Source: Rhodoglobus sp. (lineage in GTDB: Bacteria; Actinomycetota; Actinomycetes; Actinomycetales; Microbacteriaceae). From it: a DNA stretch of 64,000 nucleotides. Positions 1 through 9,781 of the stretch are shown here, piece after piece. The DNA lies in NCBI GenBank assembly GCA_025463515.1, contig JAODAQ010000040.1, positions 1 to 64,000 of the forward strand. The letters are read 5' to 3'. The translations under genes were made by a program, and so were the position numbers. The first letter of the stretch is position 1. Every line of letters begins with the position of its first letter. The notes beneath the pieces are model-generated. The model was not told the DNA's origin. It saw only the letters and a program-made list of their open reading frames with translations, and made no database searches.

Positions 1-1173
1 CAGCGCCTCAACCGACTGCGGGGAGAGCGCGTGCTCGGCAGCCAGGACGCTCGCGCCGATCACGCCCGCGACCTCTCCCGCCGCCGAGAGCACGATCGAC
101 AGGGACGAGGTGGCGATGGGCATCGAGCGGGCGTAGACGACGTCATGGATGCCCGCGATGAGGTGCTCGCCGGCGTTCGCCATCGAGCCGCCGATGACGA
201 TGACCGAGGGGTTGATGAGGCTCACGCACGTGGTGAGCACCTCTCCGATGTCGCGGCCGGCCTGGCGCACCGCCGCGATCGCCGTGGCGTCCCCCGCGGC
301 GACGAGCTCGAGCACCTCGGCCGCCGACGTGACCTCGACGCCTTGCTCCCTGAGCTGGCGCGCGATGGCCGGGCCCGAGGCCATGGCCTCGAGGCATCCC
401 TCGTTGCCGCAGTCGCAGCGCACGCCGTCGCCGCGCGAGACGCGCACGTGCCCCAGGTCGCCCGCCGTGCCCTGCGCGCCGCGCTGCAGTGTGCCGCCCG
501 AGAAGATGCCGGAGCCGATGCCCGTCGCGACCTTGACGAACAGCAGGTCCTGCGTGGTCGGGAAGGCGACAGTGCGCTCGCCGATGGCCATGATGTTCAC
601 GTCGTTGTCGACGAGCGCCGGGATGCCCAGGCTCGCCATCATCCAGGCGGGGACGTCGAAGCCGTCCCACCCCGGCATGATCGGCGGTTTCACGGGCCGG
701 CCGGTGGCGTGCTCGACGGGCCCGGGGAGGCCGATGCCCGCAGCGATGAGGTCGCTCTCGCTGCGGCCGATCGAGGCGAGCAGCTTGCGGGCGGTCTCGA
801 CGGCGTGGCCGAGCACGCGCTCCGGGCCGTCCGCGATCGGCCGCCGCTGGAGGTCGGTGGCGAGGATGTTCGAGGCGAGGTCGCTGATCACGACGGTCTG
901 GTGGCTCGCGCCGCAGTCGACCGCGAGCACGAGCCGCGCGCCCGGGTTGAGGGCGAACTGGGAGGGCGGCCGGCCTCCGCTCGAGGCCGCCTCGCCGACC
1001 GGGGCGATGAGGCCGAGGCCGAGCAGCTCGTCCACCCGGAGGCCCACGGTGGAGCGTGCGAGCCCCGCGCGCTCGGCGAGGTCGGCGCGCGTGTACGGCT
1101 GGCCGTCGCGCAGCAGTTGGAAGAGCTCACTGGCCCCCCACGGACCGGTGCCCGTGCGCTGCGTCTCACTCAT
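1..1173 (-). CDS. ROK-family transcriptional repressor (3' end cut by window edge)
   Basis: The frame opens at an ATG at 1173 and is still open at base 1, giving 391 codons. ROK regulators are usually about 390-410 residues, so only a short C-terminal piece is missing. The N-terminus is a winged helix (around residues 12-60, with TRADLAERAGLARSTVG). It is followed by the sugar-kinase-like fold with a nucleotide-loop motif (VLAVDCGAS), a ROK-type segment (GIGLPGPVEHATGRP) and the zinc-binding cysteine cluster CDCGNEGCLE. It is divergent from the isomerase/dehydrogenase pair across 75 bases and probably represses it in response to a sugar or sugar phosphate; the ligand cannot be read from sequence. 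Confidence 0.9.
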   Translation of the reverse strand, partial: MSETQRTGTGPWGASELFQLLRDGQPYTRADLAERAGLARSTVGLRVDELLGLGLIAPVGEAASSGGRPPSQFALNPGARLVLAVDCGASHQTVVISDLASNILATDLQRRPIADGPERVLGHAVETARKLLASIGRSESDLIAAGIGLPGPVEHATGRPVKPPIMPGWDGFDVPAWMMASLGIPALVDNDVNIMAIGERTVAFPTTQDLLFVKVATGIGSGIFSGGTLQRGAQGTAGDLGHVRVSRGDGVRCDCGNEGCLEAMASGPAIARQLREQGVEVTSAAEVLELVAAGDATAIAAVRQAGRDIGEVLTTCVSLINPSVIVIGGSMANAGEHLIAGIHDVVYARSMPIATSSLSIVLSAAGEVAGVIGASVLAAEHALSPQSVEAL

Positions 1174-1248
1174 GGCGCAAGTAAATCACGACGCGAACAC
1201 TTTTGCTCGTCGCTCGACAGAAGTCGTCCTAGAGTCGAGACTGTGCCT

Positions 1249-1995
1249 ATGAAGACCAACGCCGCTCTGTCCGTCCAGCTCTACACGATCCGCGAGGCAC
1301 TCCTTGCGGATCCGGCCGCGGCCCTCGAGCGCGTTGCGGCTCTGGGCTTCACGACAGTCGAGCTCTTCGGCCTCGTCGACCACGCCGACACCTACGCCGA
1401 GTACCTGCCGCGCTTCGGGCTCACCCCCTCCTCCGCCCACGTGAGCCTGATCGACCGCGACCCTGTTCCCGTGATCGAGGCCGCACAGCGCGTCGGAGTC
1501 ACGACGATCATCGAGCCCGCCGTCCGCGAGCCCGTCTGGGGCGACTCGGACAGCGTCGTGCTGCTCGCCAACCAGTTCAACGAGCTCGCCAGGATCGCCG
1601 CCGACGAGGGCATCACCGTCGGCTACCACAACCACTGGTGGGAGTTCGGGGCCCTCGACGGCACCACCGCGCTCGAGGCATTCGCTGACAACCTCGACCC
1701 CGCCGTGGTGCTCGAGGTCGACACCTACTGGGCGCAGGTCGCCGGTGCGCAGGCGCCCGAGCTGCTCGCGCGCCTCGGCGACCGGGTGCGGCTCATCCAC
1801 GTGAAGGACGGCGACATCAGCCGCGAGGACATCAACCAGGTCGCGGTGGGCGACGGCCGGATGCCCGTGCTCCACGTCCTCGCGGCAGCCCCCGGCGCGG
1901 TCCGCGTGATCGAGCTCGACGATTTCGCCGGGGACGTGTTCGACGCCCTCGAGCGCAGCGTGCAGTACCTCACCGCCCACGGCGAGCACCTGTGA
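1249..1995 (+). CDS. Sugar phosphate isomerase/epimerase (AP endonuclease family 2 TIM barrel)
   Basis: A 248-residue protein of the xylose-isomerase-like TIM-barrel family. It opens with LSVQLYTIREAL and carries metal- and substrate-site segments YHNHWWEF, LEVDTYWAQ and IHVKDG, which supply the His, Glu and Asp ligands typical of the family. An in-frame GTG at 1243 is an alternative start two codons upstream. The stop overlaps the next gene's start (GTGA), so the two are co-translated. Proteins of this class paired with Gfo/Idh/MocA dehydrogenases usually interconvert keto-inositols or other keto-sugars. The exact substrate is unknown. Confidence 0.85.
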   Translation: MKTNAALSVQLYTIREALLADPAAALERVAALGFTTVELFGLVDHADTYAEYLPRFGLTPSSAHVSLIDRDPVPVIEAAQRVGVTTIIEPAVREPVWGDSDSVVLLANQFNELARIAADEGITVGYHNHWWEFGALDGTTALEAFADNLDPAVVLEVDTYWAQVAGAQAPELLARLGDRVRLIHVKDGDISREDINQVAVGDGRMPVLHVLAAAPGAVRVIELDDFAGDVFDALERSVQYLTAHGEHL

Positions 1996-3095
1996 CCGGC
2001 TCGGGCCGTGTCGGCGTCGGAGTGATCGGCGCCGGGGTGATCAGCGGCACGTACCTGGACAACCTCACGGCCTTCCCGGACGTGGAGGTGCTGTTCGTCG
2101 CCGACCTGGACGTCGACCGCGCCCGCGCTCAGGCGGACAAGTACGGCGTCCCGGGCAGCGGCACCACCGAGGAGCTGCTCGCCCAGGACGGTATCGAGAT
2201 CGTCGTGAACCTCACGATCCCGGCGGTGCACGTGGAGGTCGCGATGCTCGCGCTCGCCGCGGGAAAGAACGTGTGGTCGGAGAAGCCGATCGCGCTCGAC
2301 CGCGAGAGCGGGGCGGCCCTCCTCCAGGAAGCGGCGGCGCGCGGGCTGCGGGTGGCAACGGCACCCGACACCTTCCTCGGCGCGGGGCTGCAGGCCGGGA
2401 AGCGGATCATCGACGCGGGCGGCATCGGGGCGCCGCTCACGGCACTCGCGCTGTTCCAGGCGTCGGGGCCTGAGGCGTGGCATCCGGCCCCCGACTTCCT
2501 CTACGCGAAGGGCGCCGGCCCGCTGTTCGACATGGGCCCGTACTACGTGACGGCGCTCGTGCAGAACCTCGGCCCGGTGGCCCGCGTCTCGGCGACGGCG
2601 TCGACGTCACGGGCGACGCGCGTGATCGGCTCGGGCCCGCGGGCGGGCGAGGAGTTCCCGGTCGAGGTGCCCACGCACGTGAGCGCGCTGCTCGAGTTCG
2701 AGAGCGGGGCCTCCGCGCAGGCGGTGTTCAGCTTCCAGTCGAGCGTCCGTCGCACGGGCTTCGTCGAGATCGCCGGCACCACGGGCACGGTCGTGCTGCC
2801 CGATCCGAACGCGTTCGACGGGGATGTCGCGGTCTGGCGCGACGGCGTGGAGGAGGCCGAGATCACCCGCACGGTGTCGGACACGGGCCGCGGCACGGGG
2901 GTCGTCGACCTCGCGCGGGCGATCCGCGGGGGAGTGGCGGAACGGGCATCCGGCCAGCAGGCGTACCACGTGCTCGACGTGATGGCCTCGATCATCGAGG
3001 CCGCCGAGCGCGGCGAGTGGGTGGCTGTGCAGAGCACGATGCCGCTCGCGGAGGCCCTGCCCGACGGCTGGGACCCCCGCGAAGCGACGCTCTAG
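1992..3095 (+). CDS. Gfo/Idh/MocA family NAD(P)-dependent oxidoreductase
   Basis: A 367-residue dehydrogenase. The N-terminal Rossmann fold has the dinucleotide motif GVIGAGVISG, followed by the family's EKPIALD segment, in which the lysine is catalytic in characterised members. The C-terminal alpha/beta domain begins near residue 125. The GTG start lies inside the stop of the upstream isomerase (4-base overlap). It probably oxidises a cyclitol or sugar to a keto form that the upstream isomerase handles. It ends only 7 bases from a convergent ABC gene, with no obvious terminator between them. Confidence 0.9.
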   Translation: MTGSGRVGVGVIGAGVISGTYLDNLTAFPDVEVLFVADLDVDRARAQADKYGVPGSGTTEELLAQDGIEIVVNLTIPAVHVEVAMLALAAGKNVWSEKPIALDRESGAALLQEAAARGLRVATAPDTFLGAGLQAGKRIIDAGGIGAPLTALALFQASGPEAWHPAPDFLYAKGAGPLFDMGPYYVTALVQNLGPVARVSATASTSRATRVIGSGPRAGEEFPVEVPTHVSALLEFESGASAQAVFSFQSSVRRTGFVEIAGTTGTVVLPDPNAFDGDVAVWRDGVEEAEITRTVSDTGRGTGVVDLARAIRGGVAERASGQQAYHVLDVMASIIEAAERGEWVAVQSTMPLAEALPDGWDPREATL

Positions 3096-3102
3096 CGACA
3101 GC

Positions 3103-3774
<672 letters not shown>

Positions 3775-3789
3775 GTCAGGTCCTTCGTT

Positions 3790-5235
3790 CTAGGCCGCGC
3801 TGCGGAGGGCTTCGGCCGGGCGCAGGCGCGCGGCGCGCCACCCGCCCACGGCTCCCGCGAGGATTCCGCCGAGGATCGCGAGACCCACGGCGATGAGGAT
3901 CACGGCCGCCGTCACCGGCGCGTGCAGGGTGATGTCGGTCGTGGCTGCCGCCGCCTGGGGGCCCGCGCCGCCGAACCCGCCGGGCCGCTGCCCACCGAAT
4001 CCCGCCGTCTGCTGCGCGGTGGCCGACGCGGTCAGCGTCGGTGCGACGAGGTTGACGACCAGGATGCCGACGAGCCCGGCCGCCACCCCGAGCACGCCGC
4101 CGATCGCGCCCTGCACGAGGCTCTCGCCCGCCACCTGGCCGACGATCCGGCGGTTGCTCCAGCCGATGGCCTTGAGCGTGCCGAACTCGCGGGTGCGGCG
4201 GGTGACTCCCGAGATCGTGAACAGGATCGCGATGAGGATCGCGGCGGCCAGCACGAGGACCGAGAGCCAGGTGCCGAGGTTCGACACGAGGCCCGAGGCC
4301 GTCGAGAGCGACCCCGAGACACTCGCGGCGAGGTCCGCCTGGGTGCTGACCGTGGCATCCGGCAGTGCTGCCTCGATGTCGGCCTGCACCTGCGGGACGT
4401 CGCTCGACGAGCCCGCCTGCACGTAGATCGAGCTCACCTGGCCGTCGAGGCCGGAGAGGGCCTGCGCCACGTCGAGCGGGATGTACGAGTTCGAGCCGCC
4501 GGATGCCACGAGCCCGATGATCTCGAAGTCGGCCCCGCCGATCGACAGGGTGCCGCCTACTGCGAGGTCTGCGCTCGTGGCGTAGTCGGAGTCGAGTACC
4601 ACGACGTCGGATCCGGCGTCCGCCGCCGTGAAGGTGCGGCCATCGGCGAGTGTCGCTGCCGTCAGCGGACCGACCGCGGCGCCTGCGACGTCGATGCCCT
4701 CCACCGTGAACGAGTCGACGTTGAACGAGCTGCCGCCCGCCCCGTCGGCTCCGCCGGCCGGGGGACCGGCGGGCGCGCTGCCGTCGGTGGACGCCGCGTC
4801 GCGGGTGGGGATCTGCCCGCTGAAGCTCGTGTTCTGGAGGGCGAGGGTCGCCGTCGCGGCAGAGACGCTGTCGACGCCGAGGACGGTGTCGAGCGCCGCG
4901 GCGTCGAAGGTCGCGGTGCCGCGCGCGGCGTTGAGCCGCTCCTGCGCGAGGGTGGTCGAGCCGTCTGCGGCCTGGCCGTCGGCCGCGCCGAAGTCGAACG
5001 CGGGCGGCCCGCTCTGGCCGTCGCCCTGGGCAGGCGCCTCGGGGGCCCGGCTCACCGTGACGTCGGTGCCGACGCCGTAGACCGACGCCAGGACGCCGGC
5101 CTGGGCATCCCGGACCCCGGCTGCTACCGAGTTGACGATGATGACGAGCGCGATCGCGAGAGCCATGCCGATGGCGATGATCGCGGTCTGCTTTCGCCGG
5201 TGGGTGAGCTCTCGCAGTAGATAGGTGCCGAACAT
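3790..5235 (-). CDS. ABC transporter permease, MacB/FtsX family
   Basis: A 481-residue membrane protein. One N-terminal helix (about residues 17-38) is followed by a large extracytoplasmic MacB-core-like domain (about 40-310) rich in Gly, Ala, Ser and Asp. Three further helices (about 320-475) match the FtsX domain, including the conserved TREFGTLKAIGWSNRRI stretch. A glycine/proline-rich loop (around residues 405-425, GGQRPGGFGGAGP) sits between the last helices, where the family normally has a shorter loop. It forms the operon with the ATPase just downstream and diverges from the response regulator across about 200 bases holding a palindromic repeat. Confidence 0.9.
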   Translation of the reverse strand: MFGTYLLRELTHRRKQTAIIAIGMALAIALVIIVNSVAAGVRDAQAGVLASVYGVGTDVTVSRAPEAPAQGDGQSGPPAFDFGAADGQAADGSTTLAQERLNAARGTATFDAAALDTVLGVDSVSAATATLALQNTSFSGQIPTRDAASTDGSAPAGPPAGGADGAGGSSFNVDSFTVEGIDVAGAAVGPLTAATLADGRTFTAADAGSDVVVLDSDYATSADLAVGGTLSIGGADFEIIGLVASGGSNSYIPLDVAQALSGLDGQVSSIYVQAGSSSDVPQVQADIEAALPDATVSTQADLAASVSGSLSTASGLVSNLGTWLSVLVLAAAILIAILFTISGVTRRTREFGTLKAIGWSNRRIVGQVAGESLVQGAIGGVLGVAAGLVGILVVNLVAPTLTASATAQQTAGFGGQRPGGFGGAGPQAAAATTDITLHAPVTAAVILIAVGLAILGGILAGAVGGWRAARLRPAEALRSAA

Positions 5236-5321
5236 GGAACTCCTCAGAACGGGTTGATGGTGCCTGCGAAGCTAGGGACGGCGGCTATGGCCCGCGTATG
5301 GCGAAGCTGTGCGGAGCCTGT

Positions 5322-5404
5322 GGGTTGAGCAGGCCCGCCAGGGCGGTATCGACACCAGTGGCACGACGGTTTCGATACGGGCGCCAGAGCGCCCTACTCA
5401 ACCC
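5322..5404. repeat. Palindromic interspersed repeat, copy 1 (diverged)
   Basis: Begins GGGTTGAGCAGG and ends CCCTACTCAACCC. The outer arms are complementary, and the centre carries the family's TATCGA...TCGATA core (GGTATCGACACC and GGTTTCGATACGG). It matches four other copies in this window. This copy is the most diverged: the left arm has GAGCAGG instead of GAGTAG, and GACACC instead of GAAACC. It lies in the divergent gap between the ABC permease and the response regulator. Confidence 0.85.
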
Positions 5405-5439
5405 GCCCTTCACAGACGGCTCATAGGAACCTCCGAATA

Positions 5440-6201
5440 ATGGGAGCCATGACCGATTCGCTGCACACGCCCGCGTCGTCTGCACCGCCGAGGCTCCTGC
5501 GGGCCGACGGCAGCCCGGTGCGCGCGGTGGTGGTCGACGACGAGGACTCGCTCACCGACCTGCTGTCGATGGCCCTGCGCTACGAGGGCTGGGACGTGCG
5601 ACTCGCCTCCGACGGGCAGAGGGCGCTCTCGGTCATCCGCGAGTTCCGGCCGGACGTCGTCGTGCTCGACGTCATGCTCCCCGACATCGACGGGCTCACC
5701 GTGCTCTCCCGGCTTCGCGCGGACGGCATCCACGTGCCGATCCTGTTCCTCACCGCGAAGGACTCGGTGGACGACCGCGTCGCGGGCCTCACCGTCGGCG
5801 GCGACGATTACGTCACGAAGCCGTTCAGCCTCGAGGAGCTCGTGGCCAGGCTGCGCGCCCTCATCCGCCGCTCAAGCCTGACCGTGTCGGCGGCGGAGGA
5901 GTCGGTGATCGAGGTCGGCGACCTCAGCCTCGACGAGGACAGCTACGAGGTGCGCCGGGCCGGCAGGCTCGTCGAGCTCACCGCGACCGAGTTCGAGCTG
6001 CTGCGCTTCCTCATGCGCAACCCGCGCCGCGTGCTCAGCAAGGCGCAGATCCTCGACCGCGTGTGGAGCTACGACTTCGGCGGGCGGTCCAGCGTCGTCG
6101 AGATCTACATCTCCTACCTGCGCAAGAAGATCGACTCGCTCGGCCCGGCGATGATCCACACGGTGCGAGGGTTCGGCTATGTGCTGAAGCCGGCCGGATG
6201 A
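5440..6201 (+). CDS. OmpR/PhoB-type response regulator
   Basis: A 253-residue regulator. The receiver domain spans roughly residues 25-140, with the acidic pair DDED, the phosphorylation site Asp77 in VVLDVMLP, the switch threonine in FLTAKD and the lysine in YVTKPFS. The C-terminal winged helix (about 155-250) ends in the usual [12 protein letters not shown] second ATG at 5449 is an alternative start, but its GGGAG would sit too close, so 5440 is kept. The stop overlaps the kinase start (ATGA). It probably controls the divergent ABC genes. Confidence 0.93.
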   Translation: MGAMTDSLHTPASSAPPRLLRADGSPVRAVVVDDEDSLTDLLSMALRYEGWDVRLASDGQRALSVIREFRPDVVVLDVMLPDIDGLTVLSRLRADGIHVPILFLTAKDSVDDRVAGLTVGGDDYVTKPFSLEELVARLRALIRRSSLTVSAAEESVIEVGDLSLDEDSYEVRRAGRLVELTATEFELLRFLMRNPRRVLSKAQILDRVWSYDFGGRSSVVEIYISYLRKKIDSLGPAMIHTVRGFGYVLKPAG

Positions 6202-7688
6202 CGCGGCGCCTCACTCTGCGCCGGCGGCTCGTGCTCGGCATCGTCGCACTCCTCGCCGCGGTCACGATCGTGATCGGCGTGGTGAGCGTGCTCGCACTGC
6301 AGGGCTTCCTCGTGGCGCGGCTCGACACCCAGCTCCTCGCGGCCACGAACCGCTCGCAGGACGTGTTCGACGGCCACGGCGGCGGCCCCGGCTTCCCGGG
6401 CAGCCGTCCGCCGCCCTCGACGCTCCTGAACCTCCCGGGCCAGCGCACCGGAACGCTCGCGGGGACCATCAGCGGCACGGATGCCTCGCAGGCCGCAGTC
6501 CTCGGCGAGGGCGCCACCGCCGAGGCCCTGGACGCCGCTCAGCTCGCCGTCCTCCTCGCCCTGCCCGCCGACGGGATGCCCCACAACGCCGACCTCGGCG
6601 AGGGCCTGGGCACGTACCGCGTCATCGTGCAGGAGCCGTCGGCCGAGGGCGACTCGCTCGTGATCGGGCTCTCCCTCGCGGACGTGCAGGCGACCGTGTG
6701 GCAGCTCATCGCCCTCGTCGCCGGCATCGGCCTGTTCGGCGTCGCGGCAGCGGCGGTCGCGGGCGTGCTGGTGGTGCGCGCCGCCCTCCGGCCCCTCGAG
6801 CGGGTCGCGGCGACCGCCACCCGTGTCTCCGAGCTCCCGCTCGACCGCGGCGAGGTCGCCCTCGCCGTGCGCGTGCCGGAGGCCGATGCGGACCCGAGCA
6901 CCGAGGTCGGCGCGGTCGGCTCGGCTCTCAACCGCATGCTGGGGCACGTGGCATCCGCGCTCGAGGCCCGCCAGGCGAGCGAGAACAAGGTGCGCACCTT
7001 CGTCGCGGACGCGAGCCACGAGCTTCGCACGCCGCTCGCGTCGATCCGCGGCTACGCCGAGCTCACCCGCCGGGGCAACCACGAGCTCCCCGAGGACGTC
7101 GTCCACGCGATCGGCCGCGTCGAGTCGGAGTCGGTGCGCATGACCGCCCTGGTCGAAGACCTGCTGCTGCTCGCCCGCCTCGACGAGCACAACCCGCTCG
7201 AGACCCTCGACGTCGACCTCGGGCGGCTGCTCGTCGACGCCGTGAGCGACGCCCGGGCATCCGGCCCCGACCACACCTGGGCGCTCGACGTGCCTGACCA
7301 CCCGGTGCTCGTGCGGGGAGATGCCTCGAAGCTGCACCAGGTCGTCGCGAACCTGCTCGCGAACGCGCGGACCCACACGCCCGCGGGCACCACCGTCACA
7401 GCCTCGCTCACGGCGAGCGGCACGGACACCGTCATCGAGGTCGCGGACACGGGGCCCGGCATCGACCCGGCGCTCGTCCCGACGGTCTTCGAGCGCTTCG
7501 TGCGCGGGGATGGCTCGCGCTCGCGCGCCTCGGGCAGCACGGGTCTCGGCCTCGCCATCGTCACCGCCGTGGTCGAGGCGCACGGCGGCCGGGCCGAGGT
7601 GGAGAGTGCGCCCGGGCGCACGGTGTTCCGCGTCATCCTGCACTCGGGCACCGGGGTCGCACCGTCCCCGGTGCTCCCGGCCCACTGA
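6198..7688 (+). CDS. Sensor histidine kinase (HAMP, HisKA, HATPase)
   Basis: A 496-residue membrane kinase whose ATG overlaps the regulator's stop. Helix one spans about residues 10-35. An extracytoplasmic sensor of about 120 residues follows, containing a Gly/Pro stretch ([14 protein letters not shown]), then helix two at about 172-198 and a HAMP linker. The H-box is ASHELRTPL with the phosphoacceptor at His274. The catalytic domain has an N-box ([14 protein letters not shown]), a G1 box (DTGPGID) and a G2 box ([10 protein letters not shown]). It is the partner of the upstream OmpR-type regulator, and the signal is unknown. Confidence 0.93.
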   Translation: MTRRLTLRRRLVLGIVALLAAVTIVIGVVSVLALQGFLVARLDTQLLAATNRSQDVFDGHGGGPGFPGSRPPPSTLLNLPGQRTGTLAGTISGTDASQAAVLGEGATAEALDAAQLAVLLALPADGMPHNADLGEGLGTYRVIVQEPSAEGDSLVIGLSLADVQATVWQLIALVAGIGLFGVAAAAVAGVLVVRAALRPLERVAATATRVSELPLDRGEVALAVRVPEADADPSTEVGAVGSALNRMLGHVASALEARQASENKVRTFVADASHELRTPLASIRGYAELTRRGNHELPEDVVHAIGRVESESVRMTALVEDLLLLARLDEHNPLETLDVDLGRLLVDAVSDARASGPDHTWALDVPDHPVLVRGDASKLHQVVANLLANARTHTPAGTTVTASLTASGTDTVIEVADTGPGIDPALVPTVFERFVRGDGSRSRASGSTGLGLAIVTAVVEAHGGRAEVESAPGRTVFRVILHSGTGVAPSPVLPAH

Positions 7689-7715
7689 ATCCCGCCCGGG
7701 TGGCACACTGGTTCA

Positions 7716-8459
7716 GTGAGAGTCCCGGCCGCCCTGCTTGCTGCGGCCGTGCTCGTGGTGGGATTCGGCGGTGCGCCAGCCAGCGCCTCCCAGGGCTCCG
7801 TGCCGGTCGAGGTTGCCGACTTCGCAACCGCGCCCGACGGCCTGGTCGCGAGCCTCGAGGACTTCTTCGGCCCCGGCGCCGACGGCACGGGGATCGACTT
7901 CGACGACACGACGGTCATCGGCACGGTCGACCGCGTGTTCACCTTCAGCCCGGACTGGCTCGCGGGCGAGAAGACCGACGCTCCCGTCGTGCTCGCCAAC
8001 CAGTGGACGGCCCCCGTGAGCGTCGACGGCGAAGACCTGGGCGTCGCCGTGATCTGGATCAACCCGACCACGGTGCGCCCGCAGCTCGCCGACTTCGTCG
8101 CCGACCCGCACTTCGCCGGCGCGCTCGCCGACGTGGCCGCCGATGCCTGGCTCGTGGCCGACCAGCCGCGCGGCGCCTGGTTCGTGCTCGCGCCGCCCGC
8201 CCTCACCGCCCTTGCCGCCGGCACCTCGGGCGTCTCGGGGGAGACTCCGCTGGCCTCGTACCAGCGCGACGTCACCACGCAGAAGCCCGTCGCCGCCGAG
8301 GCGCCGAACCTCGGCTCGGCGCTGTCGGTCGCGACCATCGTCGGGGTCGCGCTGATCGTGGTCCTCGCGCTGCTCGTGCCACTCGTGTGGCGGCGCAGGA
8401 AGGCGCGGGCCGCGGAGGCCGACGAGGCCGAAGTTGCGGGGCATCCGGAGATCACCTAG
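7716..8459 (+). CDS. Hypothetical secreted protein with C-terminal membrane anchor
   Basis: A 247-residue protein with a GTG start. It has a Sec signal peptide (hydrophobic AALLAAAVLVVGFGG, cleavage expected near ASA) and an extracytoplasmic domain of about 175 residues with conserved-looking VWINPTTVRPQLADF and ADQPRGAWFVLAPP segments. A single helix follows (about residues 208-230, SVATIVGVALIVVLALLVPLVW) and then a basic cytoplasmic tail RRRKAR. I do not recognise the domain. The stop TAG at 8457-8459 is also the first half of the -10 element I propose for rplJL. Confidence 0.75.
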   Translation: MRVPAALLAAAVLVVGFGGAPASASQGSVPVEVADFATAPDGLVASLEDFFGPGADGTGIDFDDTTVIGTVDRVFTFSPDWLAGEKTDAPVVLANQWTAPVSVDGEDLGVAVIWINPTTVRPQLADFVADPHFAGALADVAADAWLVADQPRGAWFVLAPPALTALAAGTSGVSGETPLASYQRDVTTQKPVAAEAPNLGSALSVATIVGVALIVVLALLVPLVWRRRKARAAEADEAEVAGHPEIT

Positions 8460-8462
8460 TCT
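8434..8462 (+). promoter_or_regulatory. Probable rplJL promoter
   Basis: TTGCGG at 8434-8439 and TAGTCT at 8457-8462 are separated by 17 bases, a good sigma-70-type arrangement. The -10 element uses the TAG stop codon of the preceding gene. Transcription would begin just inside the L10 leader, as expected for an autoregulated ribosomal operon. Confidence 0.5.
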
Positions 8463-8628
8463 TACCGAGGCCAAAGACCGCTGGTAGCCGCAAGGCATAA
8501 ATCCCGCGCAGGTGTATGAAGTAGCTTTCCAGTGCTCCGTGCCCTGTGTTCTTTGAACACAAAGCCCGGGGCTTTTTTATTGCCCCGGGGTTGTCGATGG
8601 CCATGACATCCAACCATTAGGGAGCACC
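8463..8628 (+). promoter_or_regulatory. L10 (rplJ) leader RNA
   Basis: This untranslated leader precedes rplJ. It contains a conserved-looking GC and purine-rich segment (AGACCGCTGG, GGCATAAATCCCGCGCAGG, TGAAGTAGC) that resembles the L10(L12)4-binding kink-turn leader of other bacteria. A 7-bp hairpin follows at 8545-8561 (TGTGTTC, loop TTT, GAACACA). Next come a CCCGGGGC/GCCCCGGG stem at 8565-8572 and 8582-8589 and an overlapping AAAGCC/GGCTTT stem running into six Ts. The last two are mutually exclusive, which suggests attenuation in addition to translational feedback. The family assignment rests on position and on pattern by eye. Confidence 0.65.
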
Positions 8629-9138
8629 ATGGCGAACAAGGAAGCATCAGTCGCCGAGTTGACGGGCTTGTTCCGCGACTCGACCGCTGTACTGCTCACC
8701 GAGTATCGCGGACTCACCGTTGCCCAGCTCAAGACGCTGCGGCAGTCGATCAGTGAGAACGCTACATACGCCGTGGTGAAGAACACGCTGACCAAGATCG
8801 CGGCAAACGCTGCGGGCATCTCGTCGTTCGACGAGGAGCTCGTGGGGCCGTCCGCGATCGCGTTCGTGCACGGTGACCCTGTCACCGTTGCTAAGAGCCT
8901 GCGTGACTTTGCCAAGGCAAACCCTCTGCTCGTGGTGAAGGGCGGTTACTTCGACGGTAACCCGCTTTCCGCTGCAGAGGTAACGAAGCTCGCCGACCTT
9001 GAGACCCGGGAGGTGCTGCTCGCGAAGTTCGCGGGTGCCGCCAAGGCCTCGCTGTTCGGCGCCGCATACCTGTTCAACGCACCGCTCGCCCAGGCCGTTC
9101 GCACGGTCGACGCGCTGCGCGAGAAGCAGTCCAACTAA
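8629..9138 (+). CDS. rplJ: 50S ribosomal protein L10
   Basis: A 169-residue protein of normal length. The N-terminus ([18 protein letters not shown]) and the [15 protein letters not shown] motif are characteristic of L10, and the C-terminal helix that anchors L7/L12 dimers follows. A GGGAG ribosome-binding site lies 5 bases before the ATG. L10 forms the base of the L12 stalk that recruits translational GTPases and, with L12, binds its own leader to limit expression. Confidence 0.98.
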   Translation: MANKEASVAELTGLFRDSTAVLLTEYRGLTVAQLKTLRQSISENATYAVVKNTLTKIAANAAGISSFDEELVGPSAIAFVHGDPVTVAKSLRDFAKANPLLVVKGGYFDGNPLSAAEVTKLADLETREVLLAKFAGAAKASLFGAAYLFNAPLAQAVRTVDALREKQSN

Positions 9139-9161
9139 CAAGTTCTACAAGGAGACACATC

Positions 9162-9551
9162 ATGGCAAAGCTGACCAGTGACCAGCTGATCGAGGCGTTC
9201 AAGGAGCTCACGCTCATCGAGCTGAGCGAGTTCGTCAAGAAGTTCGAGGAGACCTTCGAGGTCACCGCCGCCGCCCCCGTGGCCGTTGCCGGACCGGCTG
9301 CTGCCGGCGGTGGCGCTGCTGCCGAAGAGGTCGAGGAGAAGGATTCCTTCGACGTCGTCCTCGAGGCTGCTGGCGAGAAGAAGATCCAGGTCATCAAGGA
9401 GGTGCGCACCCTCACGAGCCTCGGTCTCGGCGAGGCGAAGGCACTCGTTGACGGCGCCCCCGGTGTCGTGCTCGAGGGCGCGAACAAGGAGACCGCCGAG
9501 AAGGCCAAGGCCGTCCTCGAAGAGGCCGGCGCGACGGTTACCCTCAAGTAG
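9162..9551 (+). CDS. rplL: 50S ribosomal protein L7/L12
   Basis: A 129-residue protein with the three L12 parts: an N-terminal dimerisation domain ([20 protein letters not shown]), an Ala/Gly/Val-rich hinge (around residues 36-57), and a C-terminal domain with [23 protein letters not shown] and EAGATVTLK. It is preceded by AAGGAGA and lies 23 bases after rplJ. A strong terminator follows immediately, so the operon ends here; no rpoB is adjacent. Confidence 0.98.
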   Translation: MAKLTSDQLIEAFKELTLIELSEFVKKFEETFEVTAAAPVAVAGPAAAGGGAAAEEVEEKDSFDVVLEAAGEKKIQVIKEVRTLTSLGLGEAKALVDGAPGVVLEGANKETAEKAKAVLEEAGATVTLK

Positions 9552-9565
9552 CTTCCGCTCCACCT

Positions 9566-9607
9566 GCAACGCCCCCGGATGCTCGTTCGCGAGCCCGGGG
9601 GCGTTGC
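9566..9607 (+). terminator. Terminator of rplJL
   Basis: A 13-bp perfect stem (GCAACGCCCCCGG at 9566-9578 with its complement at 9595-9607) encloses an AT bulge and a further 5-bp stem (GCTCG/CGAGC) capped by TTCG. It starts 14 bases after the rplL stop. It lacks a long T-tract, which is common in high-GC actinobacteria. Confidence 0.8.
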
Positions 9608-9652
9608 TGCGTCCGCGGCACGCTCGGCGCTGGCTGCCCCTGCGTTCCGCGT

Positions 9653-9716
9653 CGCGCTACAGGTTCTGAGCTGCGCGCCAGAAATACGTGTGGCGCAACG
9701 GAGAACCTGTAGCGCG
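9653..9716. repeat. Inverted repeat with CGCGCTACAGG ends
   Basis: The arms CGCGCTACAGGTTCT (9653-9667) and its exact complement (9702-9716) enclose a second, shorter complementary pair (GCGCCA/TGGCGC). The motif CGCGCTACAGG recurs in the gap after the AraR-like gene (34357 and 34377), which points to a second interspersed repeat family. Confidence 0.7.
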
Positions 9717-9746
9717 AGCATCCGGCCCGCACCATGCCGGCACAGG

Positions 9747-9781
9747 AAAGGGGCACCCGGTAACCAATCGGGTGCCCCTTT
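9747..9781. terminator. Rho-independent-type hairpin, bidirectional
   Basis: AAAGGGGCACCCG (9747-9759) pairs perfectly with 9769-9781 around a 9-base loop. The A-run on one side and T-run on the other make it usable on both strands. It lies between rplL and the convergent LuxR-type gene. Confidence 0.65.
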
